Assembly: GCF_900324485.2 (NCBI RefSeq)
Contig: NC_046646.1
Span: 10,351,262-10,415,261, forward strand
DNA length: 64,000 nt
Reading direction: 5' to 3'
DNA from: Mastacembelus armatus
Taxonomy: Eukaryota > Chordata > Actinopteri > Synbranchiformes > Mastacembelidae
The notes beneath the pieces are model-generated. The model was given only the letters and a program-made list of their open reading frames with translations. It did no database searches and had not been told where the DNA came from. A program made the position numbers and the translations under genes. Position 1 is the first letter of the stretch, and every line of letters begins with the position of its first letter. Below are positions 1 to 11,979 of the stretch, one piece after another.

Positions 1-325
1 AGGCTTTTTCAAAACCTTCATGACCATCGCTCGTACTGAAGGTAACTAGCTATGGGGTTTGATGTTTTCAGTGTGTAATCATCTTAGCAGTGATGTTTGG
101 GGTTAACAATGGCAGGTAAAAGCATCCTTTGTCAAAAAGAGTTAGGATTCCTACTTTTCCCATTATTGCTCAGACTGTAATTTTCGCTGTCTCTTGTGTT
201 TAGGTGTGAGGGCACTTTACTCTGGTCTCACCCCTACCATGGTCCGCACTTTCCCTGCTAATGGAGCACTGTTCCTGGGTTATGAGGCCAGCCGGAAGCT
301 CATGATGAAGCATTTTGACCACTAA
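1..325 (+). CDS. slc25a15: Mitochondrial ornithine carrier, last two coding exons (partial)
   Basis: This is the 3' end of an inner-membrane carrier of the SLC25 family; SLC25A15 exchanges ornithine and citrulline for the urea cycle. The visible exons are 1-41 (left edge cut by the window) and 204-325, joined in phase 1 by a GT-AG intron. The encoded tail reads [14 protein letters not shown], then [20 protein letters not shown], then [14 protein letters not shown], and stops at TAA 323-325. These match the third carrier repeat of SLC25A15/SLC25A2, including the conserved FPANGALF segment before the last helix. The substrate is taken from the family, since the binding-site helices lie outside the window. 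The 3' UTR runs about 1.1 kb to the AATAAA at 1406. A sister carrier such as SLC25A2 cannot be excluded from this fragment, but the human neighbourhood with MRPS31 and FOXO1 favours SLC25A15. Confidence 0.85.
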
Positions 326-1405
326 AATACCACATATGCATGAGTGTTGAACTGGACATATTATAGCCATACAGTTTTATCAAAACCCAAGTTGAAACTT
401 AATATTTGAAGGATGTGGCCATTTGATGCTTTATTTAAACTTACTCCACAACCGCCACACTCCTTATTTTTAGACTAAACTATTTTAATTAAACACCTTG
501 AACAAAGTGTTTACCTGTTTTTATTCCTAATATATAAGAACAACAGTAATGAAACATTTACTTTTAGATCTCAATATTCTATTTTAAGACACCTAAAACG
601 CAACTGCCAGCATACAGTAGTATAATACTGAGGAACCTTAACATGCATCTTGATGGGGGTGTGTGAGCACTCCAGTTCATCATTTTGTCTACCTCAACAA
701 AGTTGTATTTGCAGAAATATTCTCCTGTGCCAGTCATTTGAAATCACACTGTACTTGCTTTATATACAGATACGCAGTATTTGTTAGATTGGGTGGTTAC
801 CTTTAATCCGCATAATGTTAAAGCCTTATTTTCAAGAGGAATTCTTTAAAAATGTGAAGTAGCACATGCCAGTTTAAATTCTAATAGGGTGTGTTGGACC
901 TACTTTTCCAATATTGTTGATTATAGTATTATTCCAAGTGCCTTGGAAGAAAGCCACATTTTAAATGTGAGCCTAAACATTTTTATGTCACTGACCATAT
1001 GATGACCGGTGTCTAATCAGAAAACATTTTGCTCTTGTGTGCATCTCAAATTTAGGTTCCAATGGTGGCTGAATTTGTTTCAATGGTATATTTCACTCCT
1101 GTTGTGATTATTATGTCTCCGCTCTTTTGCAACGCAGTGTTTGCTTTTTAAATCTGTGTTTTTTTTCCTTTAGTTGTGCAACTTTTTTTTAATCATGCTT
1201 AAGTCGAAAATATGAGCTGTCTCGTCAAATGTGTCATTTAGAATCTGCATTCCATGTGTAGGGTTTTTCCAGTGCTTCATAGTTGGCAATTCAATATTCC
1301 TTAGATAAAAATTATAAAATGTTTTATTTAGAATTGTGAACACTTTCAAATGGAAATGAAATATTTGTGTAAGTATTGATCCTGAATTGTATAAACACAA
1401 CCTAC

Positions 1406-1434
1406 AATAAAAGTGTTAACTGAGACAATTTATT
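1406..1434. terminator. Facing poly(A) signals of slc25a15 and tm4sf5-like gene 1
   Basis: AATAAA on the plus strand at 1406-1411 fits the end of the slc25a15 3' UTR. TTTATT at 1429-1434 is AATAAA on the minus strand and fits the end of the first tm4sf gene. The signals point at each other with 17 bases between them, so if both are used the two mature 3' UTRs would overlap by a few tens of bases. Cleavage sites were not observed; this rests on the hexamers and gene orientation. Confidence 0.55.
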
Positions 1435-1592
1435 TTGTTCTATAAAAAGGTTCATATTTCTGTGAAATATTATAGTGAGACAACACAAAACGTAAAACCT
1501 ACATTTCTAAGCAAATATTCGTTCGGATATGCAGCATGCAGGAAGACTATCCTTGGTCTTCCAGCAGGGAGCGCCAGTCAACTGTCAGTGGC

Positions 1593-3476
1593 TCACAGTG
1601 GCTACAAGTAAAGAAAACACCAAAGATAAGATTCTCTGAGATTAATTGTCTGGTGGACATCTGAGGACAGTTTAACATCTTACCCCTTTGTCATTGCAGG
1701 TTCCACACAGGCAGCCAAAGAGTCCGTTGATCATCTGAATGGCACACAGAATCAGCTCCAGACAGCTTGTGGCCACCAGGGTACCGAACAGCCCAATGTT
1801 GAACTGCACAATGTTCTTAGGCTCTGTGCATGTTCCCCACCATGTGTCATCGGTCAGGTAATTACTGTCACTGTGCAAAAGAGGATGAATCAGATGAATT
1901 ATCTTGAATGTAGAAACCCCATGTAATTAAAAAATTCAGCCATATGAGTTACTTGTTTTTAAAAGGCGTTGTCCAAATCAGAAGGACTTTGCAAAGGGGC
2001 CCATTCTGCAAACCAAGCACTGCCACAGCCAAACTGTACAGGGCACCAGCCACTCCCACTGCAGCGAATACAATTGATAAGAACATCTGCAGGAATTAAA
2101 TGATAAACAAAGGTCAGAAACATTTGTGGTGGAGTTTAGGGCAATGTACTTTACTCTTGTCCATGCCTGTCCTCTCCTGTTACTCCTAACATTTTTTCTA
2201 TTCACGAAAAAAGCATGAGTTTGGGGTGGAACAGCTGTAGTCTACCACTGACACTGGTTTTACTTCTCACATTCCTCAGGTTTTTCAGTGCATGAGATAA
2301 AACCAAGCATGAAACAGCATGTTTCCAATCATTGTCCTGGAAAACGGATTCAAACTTTATTTTCTGCACTGTTTCTTAAACTGCACTATCACAGTTCAAA
2401 CCTGAATTTAAAAAAGTCAAAGGATAATTGGTGTCTGGCTTTTTGAATTTCAAACACTGCAGAAATCCTGTTGCATCTGTCTTGAACTTATTCTTGTTCC
2501 ATCAAGACAAAGATGATGATGGTTTCATGGTTTGTGTGTTGTCTTTTTAAGGATAATATAAAATGTTTTAATGATGCAACACCACACTGCATGTTTACCT
2601 TTTTTTACTTAGTAAATCATAAACTCAGCATGGGCACATGAATTGACTTTAACAACAGAAGACATTTTTTATTTCAGTGGCTTTATAAGTGTTCTGTTTC
2701 TGTGAAACACATTAGGATCACATTGTAGCCTACTGTATGTGCACCTGTACAAACAAACCTTTTCTGCAGAAATGTTCATTATACATGAGATCATCAAAAA
2801 GAGAAATATGGGTTTGCTTTGTACAATATTTTGTCTAGTTCATGTTTTTAGGATGACTCACCCCGCAGCGATTTCCACAGCACCCCTGTTTTCCAGTTAA
2901 GTGAATGTAAAGTGCCGGGATCAACACCTGTTGCAGGACACATGGGTTGACCGTAGTTATTATTAAGGATAAGGTTTCTCATTCAAATATGTTAACTATG
3001 TTTTAGAATATGTTAAAAGTCTTGGGGCCATTTTAGAAGTCATGAGAGTACAATAAAATGCAAAATAGATCATGAAGCAGAAAAATAGAATTTAGAACAA
3101 TTGAAATAGCCACTATATATAAAATCCAGTATGCAAGTATATAGCAAGTATTTTTCAGTTTTAGTTTTGCATATGAACATGACATTTCTGAGCCCGCATG
3201 CTCTGTTTATGGTAAGAATTTACAGTTGACGTAAAACCTGTCAAACCTGTAGTCCTGAGACACACCCTTCAGTAATAGGCCAAAGAAAAGTTGACTCACC
3301 ATCAAACCCCCTCCAACAAGACCCCCCATATATTTCACCTCCTCAGTAATATGTCCATCTTTGGCATACTTGATGTCCCCTCCAGGAAAGAACAGCACAA
3401 TGTTACAGATGATGGATATGAGCGCTAACGGATAAAGCGCAGCAGCGACGCAGCGGGAACATTTTCCAGTACACAT
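1593..3476 (-). CDS. tm4sf5: Transmembrane 4 L6 family protein, TM4SF5-like (tandem copy 1)
   Basis: This is a four-helix plasma-membrane protein of the L6 (TM4SF1/4/5) family, which organises integrins and signalling partners in epithelia. Exons in transcript order are 3300-3476, 2862-2927, 1953-2086, 1684-1870 and a probable tiny last exon 1593-1601 (Pro-Leu-stop), for about 190 aa; human TM4SF5 is 197. The protein opens MCTGKCSRC, followed by helix 1 (about 9-31), helix 2 around GGLVGGGLM, a CCGNRC motif, helix 3 from MFLSIVF, a large outer loop, helix 4 around NIGLFGTLVA, and CLCGTC near the end. The loop carries an NDS glycosylation sequon. It lacks the LYNG stretch of copy 2, having KVLLIW there instead. 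The first four exons are secure. The last is the least certain: an alternative acceptor at the following ACAG would give a longer tail. TM4SF4 is the other possible orthologue. Confidence 0.82.
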
Positions 3477-4793
3477 GTTGCCAGAGTTAAAAGTAGCTGC
3501 TCTAAAAAATGCGGATCTGAAAGTTGAAGCTCAATTACTTTGTTTTCAGAGGAAGGACATCCAAGTTGAAAGCAACTGTAGAAGAGAAATGTCTTTTTAT
3601 CATTGAGAGCAGAAGCTAAATCCTTATTGATGTTAGGGTGTGGGAGCTGATAACACGTGCAAACACAGACTGGGATTGGCTGCAGAGTAAATGTGACTCA
3701 TTCGGCACTATTTTTGACAGACGGTGCTTCATTTGTTGCGTTTTTAGAGACGGTGTGTAGCCTGTTTTACTTAAATATGTGCATTTAAATGTTTTGATGG
3801 TCACGTAACTTTTACATTCTTACAGTATATTTAGTTTAGGTAAATACCAGTTTACTGTAGGTTGCTCTAGTATGCTATTATGAAGGTTTAGTCAGTTGCC
3901 ATGGAAAGTTGTCGTTGTGAGTCAGTGATCATAGCACGGTTGGACTTTAGACCTGTTGCAGCAGGAAACTGGAGCATGAACAATGTTTCATTGACATCTA
4001 AAGGACAACACTGATAAATTACCACATTGTAGGTAGTTAAACAGCCTGGACAGGCTGCCGTTTTTTTGTTTCGCTAGTGACCAGTTGACTGCAGTTGTTG
4101 CCATGTTGCAAATTGCAAACTGAAGACTTGAAGTTTATAAAAAAAGAAAAAAAAAAAAGAGGAGGCCATTGTTCCCAAACATGTGATGTTTCCTGGTAAC
4201 ACTTGGGTTAGGCAGCACTACTCAGTCAGTGAGATATGTTGGTCAACAGGAATTTCCTTCCACCAAAGCTGTACTTTTCAGCGAATATTTACTGTAATAC
4301 ATCACACAACCACACAACCACAGTCACTTAGTGCAAATTCATAGCCAGAATAAGTTTAAAGATTATGCTGTTTTTTAAAAATTTTGATTTCATGTTCATT
4401 TCATGAACAGAGGATAGAGGATATTTAGAGGAGGAAACAAAGGAAAATTCTTTATTCTTGAGGAGTTTATAATTGCTCACTATATTCTCTCTCTCAGCAG
4501 CTGGATCATCTGTCTGCCAGTTTCATTTCAAGCAACAGCTGAAAAAATGCTCTAGAGTATTATAGCCTTCTCATATGATAGAAACTAGTTTTGTTATGTC
4601 TAACGTTCTTACCAAATTTAAGATGATATGGAAACATTTGCATCAAGATCAGTGCTGGCACAGTACTAAGTGCTAGTAGTAATACATGAAGAACTTTGCC
4701 TTGTACTGTTGTTTTACTAAGATGCAAAACAATATAAATGAAAACACAGCACACAACTCTTGTAGTCAATCAACAGCTTGGCTTTGAAACAGC
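3477..4793. other. Intergenic spacer between the two tm4sf5-like genes
   Basis: This 1.3-kb spacer should hold the promoter of tm4sf copy 1 next to its ATG. It includes an A-rich run near 4138-4160. No gene, RNA or recognisable repeat was seen, and no unambiguous TATA box could be placed. Confidence 0.5.
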
Positions 4794-4799
4794 TTTATT
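4794..4799 (-). terminator. Poly(A) signal of tm4sf5-like gene 2
   Basis: TTTATT on the plus strand is AATAAA on the coding strand, about 200 bases past the predicted stop of the second tm4sf gene. It is the first such hexamer in a suitable position. Confidence 0.5.
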
Positions 4800-4994
4800 T
4801 AAAGGTGACCTTGCCATGAATTGTTTCTAATACTGTAGTCTCACAAAACTCTGATACATATTGCCGCATGAAGCATCATCAAATACAATAGAAACAGTGG
4901 GTCCTGTTATCAGAAACCACAGCAATTTCAAGGAGCATATTTTCTGTAGATGCAGCCAGGAGCAGTTCTGTTGGCCTTCAGCAGGGAGCACCAG

Positions 4995-5886
4995 TCAGGT
5001 CTTTATATGTGGCATAAGTGCAAACAATCACGGCCTCCTGAAAATTAACCTATGCTCCCTATAATTTGAAAAGAGAACAAATAACATTAAAAAGTAAGAT
5101 GCGAGAGAATGGGACTGAAGTTGAGATGCAAACTGCACAATTTATATGAGAAATCTCTGGATTCAGATGTCACAACCACATGGAAAACTCAAGTGTGACC
5201 CTCTTGTCTTTACCTCTTTGTTGACACAGGTTCCACACAGGCAACCAATCAGGCCGTTGATCATCTGGCTGGCACAGAGCAACGCTTGCAGACAGCTGGT
5301 TGCCAACAGTGTGGCAAAGAGTCCGATGTTGAACTTCACCACGTTGTTGGGCTCTTCACACACTTCTGACTTAAGGTCAAACAGGTAGGTCCCATTGCTG
5401 TGTACAGAAAAAAAAATGAGTGAGAAAACTTCCTAATGTTAATATATGTGATTAAAAAACGATTTCTGTCTATTACCTGTTTTTGAAAGGCACTGTCCAA
5501 TTCCCGTTATATAGGCAGAAGGGTCCATTCACCAAACCGAGCACTGACGCAATACAATTGTACAGGGCACCAGCCACACCTACTGCAGCAAGTATGATTG
5601 AAAAGAACATCTGCAGAAATTGCAGGACAACTGAGGGTCAGAACCTTTTTATTGTATTTTAAGACAGTTTTTGACATTGAATGCTTGGCCATGCTTAATA
5701 TTTGGCTTCCTACTTCAAACATATTTTCACTAATAATTTATCTTTATTTACATATATATATATATAGATCAGGCCAGGTATATGTATTTTAGGATTTTTA
5801 TTTCAAACAGACTTCACATGGAAGATTTTAAATTCTTGGATTAAATTATATTAAATCAAAGAAATGGAAGAAGTACATTACAGTCT

Positions 5887-5952
<66 letters not shown>

Positions 5953-7074
5953 TCTTAAATTTAAACATTTACTGTCAAAATTAAATGAAAACTTTGAAAA
6001 ATTATCAATTAATAGAAACACAGGGTTCAGTAATTGGCCTTTTAATGTGTGCTTTTAATCCCATTACAATACATATATAAGAATAAATATTGTACACTTT
6101 ATTTTAGTTTTCCCACTGTTTCTTAATTTATATAATTTATTGGAATATTGCAAGCAATGTTATACATAACTAAAATTTGACTGAAATATAACGCATGTCT
6201 ATTTTTTGTTATTTTATTTTATTTTTTTAAGATAATTTATTTAAATGTAGCAAGTTTTAAACCCTGTGCAAATATCATGACCCGATAACAAAATATAATT
6301 TTTCGGATAACACACGGATGGTAATGCATTATCTTATTAATCTAAAGAGGACCTGAATGTTGCACAATGGTGATGCAGCACCACGCACGCAATGTTTGCT
6401 CTTTTAATTACTGAGGAATAGTTCAGTTCCACTGAACACCTAAATTTAAGTTAATTTTTTACCTTCACAATAATAGTTTGACAAATAATATTGCTAGTAA
6501 CTTCCTGACTTTTGCCAAGCACCTCAGATGTCTGTGTCTGACCAACTCACTCCAAAGCGGTTCCCACAGCACCCATCTTCTTGAGTCAAGTGGATGTAAA
6601 GAGCTGAGATCAACACCTGTAATAACAAGAAATCATTAGTGATTGAGTTGAAACACTTCAGCACTGTTAAAGGGTTGCAGAAGTCAGTCTTCAGTCAGGT
6701 TTTGCTGAATTCATTTTTCTTAGTACACCTATTAAGATGATATGTGAGTATTATACATTGGTAGCCTACATGATGATGCTGGTTAATACAAACTCATAGA
6801 AAAACAATCTGCCTATTTAGCTGAGGCTGCATATTATCTTTGAAAATTAAGGTTTATGGCTGCACATGCAGAGTCACATCCATCAGTAAGAACTCACCAT
6901 CAAACCCCCTCCGATGAGTCCCCCCAAGTATTTCACTTCCTCAGTAATATGTCCATCTTTGACATATTTGGTGTTCCATCCAGGAAAGAACAGCACAATG
7001 TTACAGATGATGGATAGCAGCACTAATGGGTACAGAGTAACAGCAACGCAGCGGGAACATTTTCCAGTACACAT
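4995..7074 (-). CDS. tm4sf5: Transmembrane 4 L6 family protein, TM4SF5-like (tandem copy 2)
   Basis: This tandem paralogue of the preceding gene has the same strand, the same five-exon plan and the same phases. Exons are 6898-7074 (177 bp), 6551-6616 (66 bp), 5477-5610 (134 bp), 5214-5397 (184 bp) and a probable last exon 4995-5000 (Thr-stop), for about 188 aa. It begins MCTGKCSRCVAVTLYP and keeps the four hydrophobic helices, GCCGNRFG after helix 2 and CLCGTC near the C-terminus. The outer loop differs most from copy 1: it reads NGPFCLYNGNWTVPFKNSNG and carries NWT and NGT glycosylation sequons. Identical exon lengths for exons 1-3 indicate a fairly recent local duplication. The final exon is inferred from an AG followed at once by a stop and is weak; a readthrough alternative would add about 20 residues. 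The protein should be at the cell surface. Confidence 0.82.
5889..5947. repeat. (TG)n microsatellite, 59 bp
   Basis: An uninterrupted TG dinucleotide run in the second intron of tm4sf5-like gene 2. It could form Z-DNA and is likely polymorphic in length. Confidence 0.97.
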
Positions 7075-8118
7075 GTTGCCAGAGCAAAAACAGACTGACT
7101 AACTAACCTCTCCTTCAATATGTTTGAGCTCCAGTCCTTCCTGTTTTTAGACAAGTTCCGCTTGAGCCTGACCAAAACAGGAAAATCTTTATGCACTGGC
7201 TGCTGAATACTATTAATGATGTAGTAAAGTGATTGATAATTGATTTGTATTTTGTTGCGTGTTGTTGAATAACTCATGTGGATATGGTACTGAAAACATT
7301 TAGCATGTCGTCTACAGATTCATTTAAATGCCAGAACAATGTTATGAAGAGGTCAGTATTGTGTGGTAAAGTGTGTCGTGTGGTAAAGCAACAGTAGGAA
7401 TGAGTGTTGAAATTGCTGTGATGAATCTTTCAAGTTGTGCACGAGGTGGAGACAGAAAGATGATGTTTATCTCCTGCACTGAAAATGCTTTTCTGTCTAA
7501 TTGTCTGACACTTACACAAAAACTGATCCCTGATTCTTCTCCCATGTTTAACTGAGCTGCCTAAATTTAGATTTGTATGGAGCCTGCAGTGAAGGAGAGC
7601 ATGGCACCGTTTATTTGTTGAGGGGATGGAAATAGTGAAATGGTCAAAGTCCCCTCTATACTGACAATGTGTTTTGCTTGCCTTGGATGTTTGACCTTTC
7701 CTGTGCGGAATGATGCGTGTTTGTCCTCACGGTTATCAGCTAAAAGGGGCAGGTTTGTCTACAGTCACATTTAATCAGAGTTTAAGAACAAGCAGGATTT
7801 ATTTAGAGCCAAGTAGGGTGAAGTAGGCGAGATGGGGAGAGTAGGTAAACTTATAAAGAAAAAGATCTGTATTTCTAACAAGACTATCCAACTGTAACTG
7901 TGGGAAAACAGGCACTAATCTATATATCACTGCTGTGAACATTTTCAAAGCGTGGCTTAGCGACTTTTTTGTGTAACCCTGGACCTCCAGACGCAGAAAT
8001 CCCAGTGAGGCCTTTGCATTAACTGTCGGGGCGCTGTCTTCTGGAGACTCCGCTGTGAACAACCCGAGAACCACCGCCCCCCGTCCCGAAGATCACTCCA
8101 GTCTGCAGCCGACCCACG
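7075..8118. other. Divergent intergenic region, tm4sf5-like 2 / mpdu1
   Basis: The two flanking genes are transcribed away from each other, so this 1.0-kb stretch should hold both promoters. GC content rises in the last 150 bases before the mpdu1 ATG, as in a CpG-type promoter. No TATA box, repeat or extra exon was recognised. Confidence 0.5.
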
Positions 8119-11100
8119 ATGGCCACGTCTCCCGTCAGAGACGTCCTGGTTACGTATTTAATGCCAGAGAAATGCTATGAGGAGATGATCGTCAACTTCC
8201 ACTTGCACGGTGAGACTCGTCGTTGAAATTTCAGTGGAAGCGGATTAAATTTTACGAAAAATCTATCCAGATGTGGGGGGAGGGGAGCAGATGTTTTCGC
8301 CTCTTATTTAACCTAAAACTATGATAGATAATTATTTCTGTCACGTTTATGCACGCATGTAGTCTCATGGCATCGACCACAGTGAACATGTTGGAGTCTG
8401 ATTGTTTTATCATTTGTTTTTTTGTTTTTTTTTTATGTCACAGTGCCGTGCCTGAAGTTTGTACTGAACAAAACCTCTGGGTTTTGGATCGCTTTGGACA
8501 TTGTTGTGGGTAAGATTTCTCCTCAGCCCCAACACACCTGGTATAATCACTGGACAGCAGCAGGACAACTCCCTGCTGTATAATAAATTTCACGTACTCA
8601 CATGGGAGGTTTTTAAAGAACAGACAAAAATAGGACTGTATTACGCAATCACCACTATTGTGCCTTAAAGCTTCAAAAGAACTTTAAGTGCTCTGGTGAA
8701 GTGTTTACTGCTGCATCTGCAGATAACCATGATAACATCCAGGGGAATGGTGCCCAAGTCACAGCATTACAGTCTTGGCTGTGCAGAGGCCCACATGGAT
8801 GGGAAACTGAATTCATGTTCTGGATGAGTTAGAAGAAGCTAGAGTTGGTTTACATATCTACAGCTGCAGATTAATGCAATGCCTTGCTCACTGTTTATGC
8901 ATCTATTGCCCAGTTCTTGTTTTTGTGCAACCATTAAACCTCGATCTAATCTTGATCTGTCCTCTCCCGGAAGCCCAGCTACCTCTGCTGCTGAAGATAC
9001 TGTGGAGCAGAAGTGCACAGGGCCTGAGTCTGGCCTCTGTCCTTCTGCAGCTTTATGCCTTCTCATGTCCTGTTCTGTACACTGTGGCCAACAGCTTCCC
9101 ACTCTTGTACGTATATAACAACCAAATAAATGCAGTAAGGTAAAGAGCATGTGGTGTTTACTGTAGGTACTGTACACTTTGGATACACCATGTTAGCAAC
9201 TGCTTCTTGCCTTCTTCTGGTTTTACACAATGAAAGAATTATTACTAATGGTTCTGTCTGTGCTGATTCACTGGTATCAGACACTGTTTCATAATCGTAT
9301 TGCAAGCATCCAAATTCATATTCATTGGAGCTGCAGAAACTGTAGATGCAAACAATAGTCACTTCAATTTGTGAGCCTAAGCACTTTTGTGTAATTTTAA
9401 TTTTAGAGATTTCCGGTCCACTGTGCGGGGAATATTTTTATGGTTTGCATCTGACAAGACTGCATGTATTTCTTGGAAATGTGTACCTTACATGTGTTTT
9501 ACTCAAACTGTCCCACAGTGCCTGGGCTGAGAGGCTCTTTCTGTTAGCCCAGACAGCTGCAATTATATTCCTCATCCTGCATTATCGTGGTGATACCCTC
9601 AGAGGTGAGTAAATATAGTATATCTGTAAATACACAGTGTAAATCATGTAAAACATATTTTAAGGATGTATATATTACATGTGAAAAATTAAAAGGACAA
9701 ATGAATATATTTATTAAAATAAAAATAAGTAATTGGAAAGAAACAGCTGGGTGCTGTAATTTTTCGTGTTAGTCAAATTGGAGTTAAAAAATACATTTGT
9801 TGTATTAATACACATTTAGTGCTCTGATGAGTATTTATAGCTACAGGGTAGAATATGTGGGATTGACTCATACATCATTTATTGTATAAATGCTTTTTAA
9901 AGTTGAGATTATATTTTTCTCCTCCCTTTGAGTCAGTCTCAGTGGGTGGATGGTGGATTTGGACTTTTGGCACATGTCTGTGATGTTATTAAGATTAGGA
10001 ATCATGAAGTATGGAAAAATTACCAAAGTATTTAGACACCTTCACTTTATACACTTTATTCTGTTATACCTTCAGTTTTAAATTGATACTTACACTTAAT
10101 AACCCATAATAAAAAATTTTGCAAATTTAGTAAAAATAAAGCTGTTTACAAAATTATTCTGACATGTTGCTCTGGTGCTCCAGCTTGTGGTTAGGTGCAT
10201 CCTCTTTGCTTTAATTATCACAGAATAAAAAAAAAAAACAAGTCATGTAATTCGAAGAGATCTCTGGTCTGATGACGTAAAACCTGGACTCTTTGAGCTA
10301 AATTGCAAAAACTGTGTGACAAACACCAGGTACAGCAGCTCAGACAGCACTGAGTGGTAGCAGCATTATGCTATAGGGGGGCTTGTCCTGCTTTTTATCC
10401 AGCCTGGTAGAGTTTGAGAGGATCTCCAAGGAAGAATAGAATAACCCACCTAAATCCAGGCATGCAAGGCTTGTAGAAGACATGAAGCTATACTTACTGC
10501 CAAAGAGGCTTCTACAAAGTATTTAATTAAAGGTCTTAGTTTGTAAATAAGAGATTTCACTTTTTGTAGTTTTCAGTTTCACTTATATCACTACAAGTCT
10601 ATACTGGTCAGCGTTACTCTGTTCTTGATTGGGGCTTTTGTACATTTTATAATTTATCCTACTGTCTATACTGTGTGCTGTTAGGTTAATATTAGATAGG
10701 TTTTATGAAGCACTGTGATTCCTGGAGGAATGTTGTCTCCCTGCACTGTCCACTGTATTCACTCCACCTGGTGGAAACAACATAAAAAGCGACTTGACTT
10801 GAAAAACCTGTTTTGTTAACAGAGTTTACAAAACACTGGTGGAGAGTGTATTAATAAAAGTAGCGTTAAAGAAGCAATATTTATCATTGCATCTGTAGAG
10901 AGATGAACACTTGAGACATTTTAAGGACTTAATCACCTGGATCCGCCTTAAACGTTACTTACACCCGCTATAGTAGGTTTGAGTATAATTCATTTATTAT
11001 AATTAATTTAATTTAGGTATGTGGAATAGCTCAAAGTATCCTGAGTGAACCATACTGTATCAGAGTAGCTGAAAATATATCCTGACTGTGGACAGCCTGC

Positions 11101-11938
11101 TAACAGCCAAGTCTCAGGTGACTGCCACCCCTGCAGTCTTCCACACTTCTCATGTTCCTGTAGCACCACCTTGTGGTGTTCAGTGTTACACAGTGAGCTT
11201 TTGTTGGAAGAGCAACTGTAACACATTGTTTTAAATTCAAATGATTATTGAAATGTTTTTTGTTAAATCACTGCAGATTCTGTAAGCAAACACTGGTATG
11301 AAAGGTTTTGATAAGTGTTTTAGTTTTCTCGCAGAGCAGTATTTTCTTACCTATCTTTCATTATGCTGCGTTATGGCAGGAATGCTGTTCCTCTTGGGTT
11401 ATGTCGGTGTAATGTTCCTCCTGGGGTCCTATGCAGCTGCTGCAGTCATCTCAGTGATGCAGGCTTCCAGTGTGGCAGCATTAATTGCAAGCAAGGTAGA
11501 AGCTCAGTGGTTTATCTTATCACTTTGAACGTAAACTGAAATGATCATGCAGTAAATATGCTGGTTTGTCTGAAGAGACTGAATTTATTTTTGATTTGTT
11601 GTTTCCAGGTTCTCCAGGCTGGAAGTAACTACTGTAATGGCCACACAGGCCAACTGTCCGGTCTGTCTCTCTTCCTAACATGGGCAGGGTCTCTGAGCGT
11701 TGCCTATGTTTCTCTACAGGTATGTAGTCAGGGATTACACACAAAGGATTACACACAGCTGCACAGATGTTGTTTCTCAAATATTCTGATCTGTTGTTGC
11801 ATCAAATGTTGCGCACAGGAGTCAGGAGGTTCTGTTGCTACTCTGTCACACACTCTGTCAGCCTGTCTCAGCTGTGTCCTCCTGGCCCAGGTCCTCTGCT
11901 ATAGCAGCCGCACCACCACTAGCAAGAAGAATGACTAG
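8119..11938 (+). CDS. mpdu1: Mannose-P-dolichol utilization defect 1 protein (PQ-loop family)
   Basis: This ER membrane protein is needed for use of dolichol-phosphate-mannose and -glucose in N-glycan, GPI-anchor and C-/O-mannose assembly. Seven coding exons (8119-8209, 8444-8509, 8974-9106, 9519-9604, 11380-11495, 11609-11719, 11819-11938) join in frame to 240 aa; human MPDU1 is 247. Landmarks are PEKCYEEM near the N-terminus, VPCLKFVLNK, KILWSRSAQGLSL, HYRGDTLRG, VMQASSVAAL and the hallmark NGHTGQLSGL. For exon 5 the acceptor at 11379/11380 was preferred over one about 40 bases upstream because it restores the human length exactly. The first PQ-loop motif is altered: human has KLPQVFKIL, this protein has QLPLLLKIL, so the Gln of the PQ dipeptide is Leu. 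The C-terminus is basic (TTTSKKND). Intron 4 holds a Tc1 relic. Teleosts can carry more than one mpdu1, so this may be the more diverged copy. Confidence 0.9.
10016..10535 (+). mobile_element. Degraded, deleted Tc1/mariner-type DNA transposon
   Basis: This relic lies in mpdu1 intron 4. It opens with AAAGTATTTAGACACCTTC, similar to the fish Tc1 inverted-repeat end (GTATTCAGACCCCTTCAC in the copy at 33206). Downstream are decayed transposase pieces: TCTGGTCTGATGACGTAAAA (around SDETK), a GTGGTAGCAGCATTATGCTA segment (the GGGSIMLWG region), and a tail close to GGCTTCTACAAAGTATT, typical of Tc1 right ends. Most of the gene is missing and no long frame survives. It is immobile and old. Boundaries are good to about 20 bases. 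Confidence 0.7.
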
Positions 11939-11979
11939 AGACAAATGAACAGTCACGTCATCTGCAATTCCAGTCTGTC

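Noticed and set aside
11338-11379. Earlier splice acceptor for mpdu1 exon 5 (CTCGCAG)
   Set aside because: It would insert about 14 residues not found in other MPDU1 proteins. The acceptor at 11379 restores the family length exactly.
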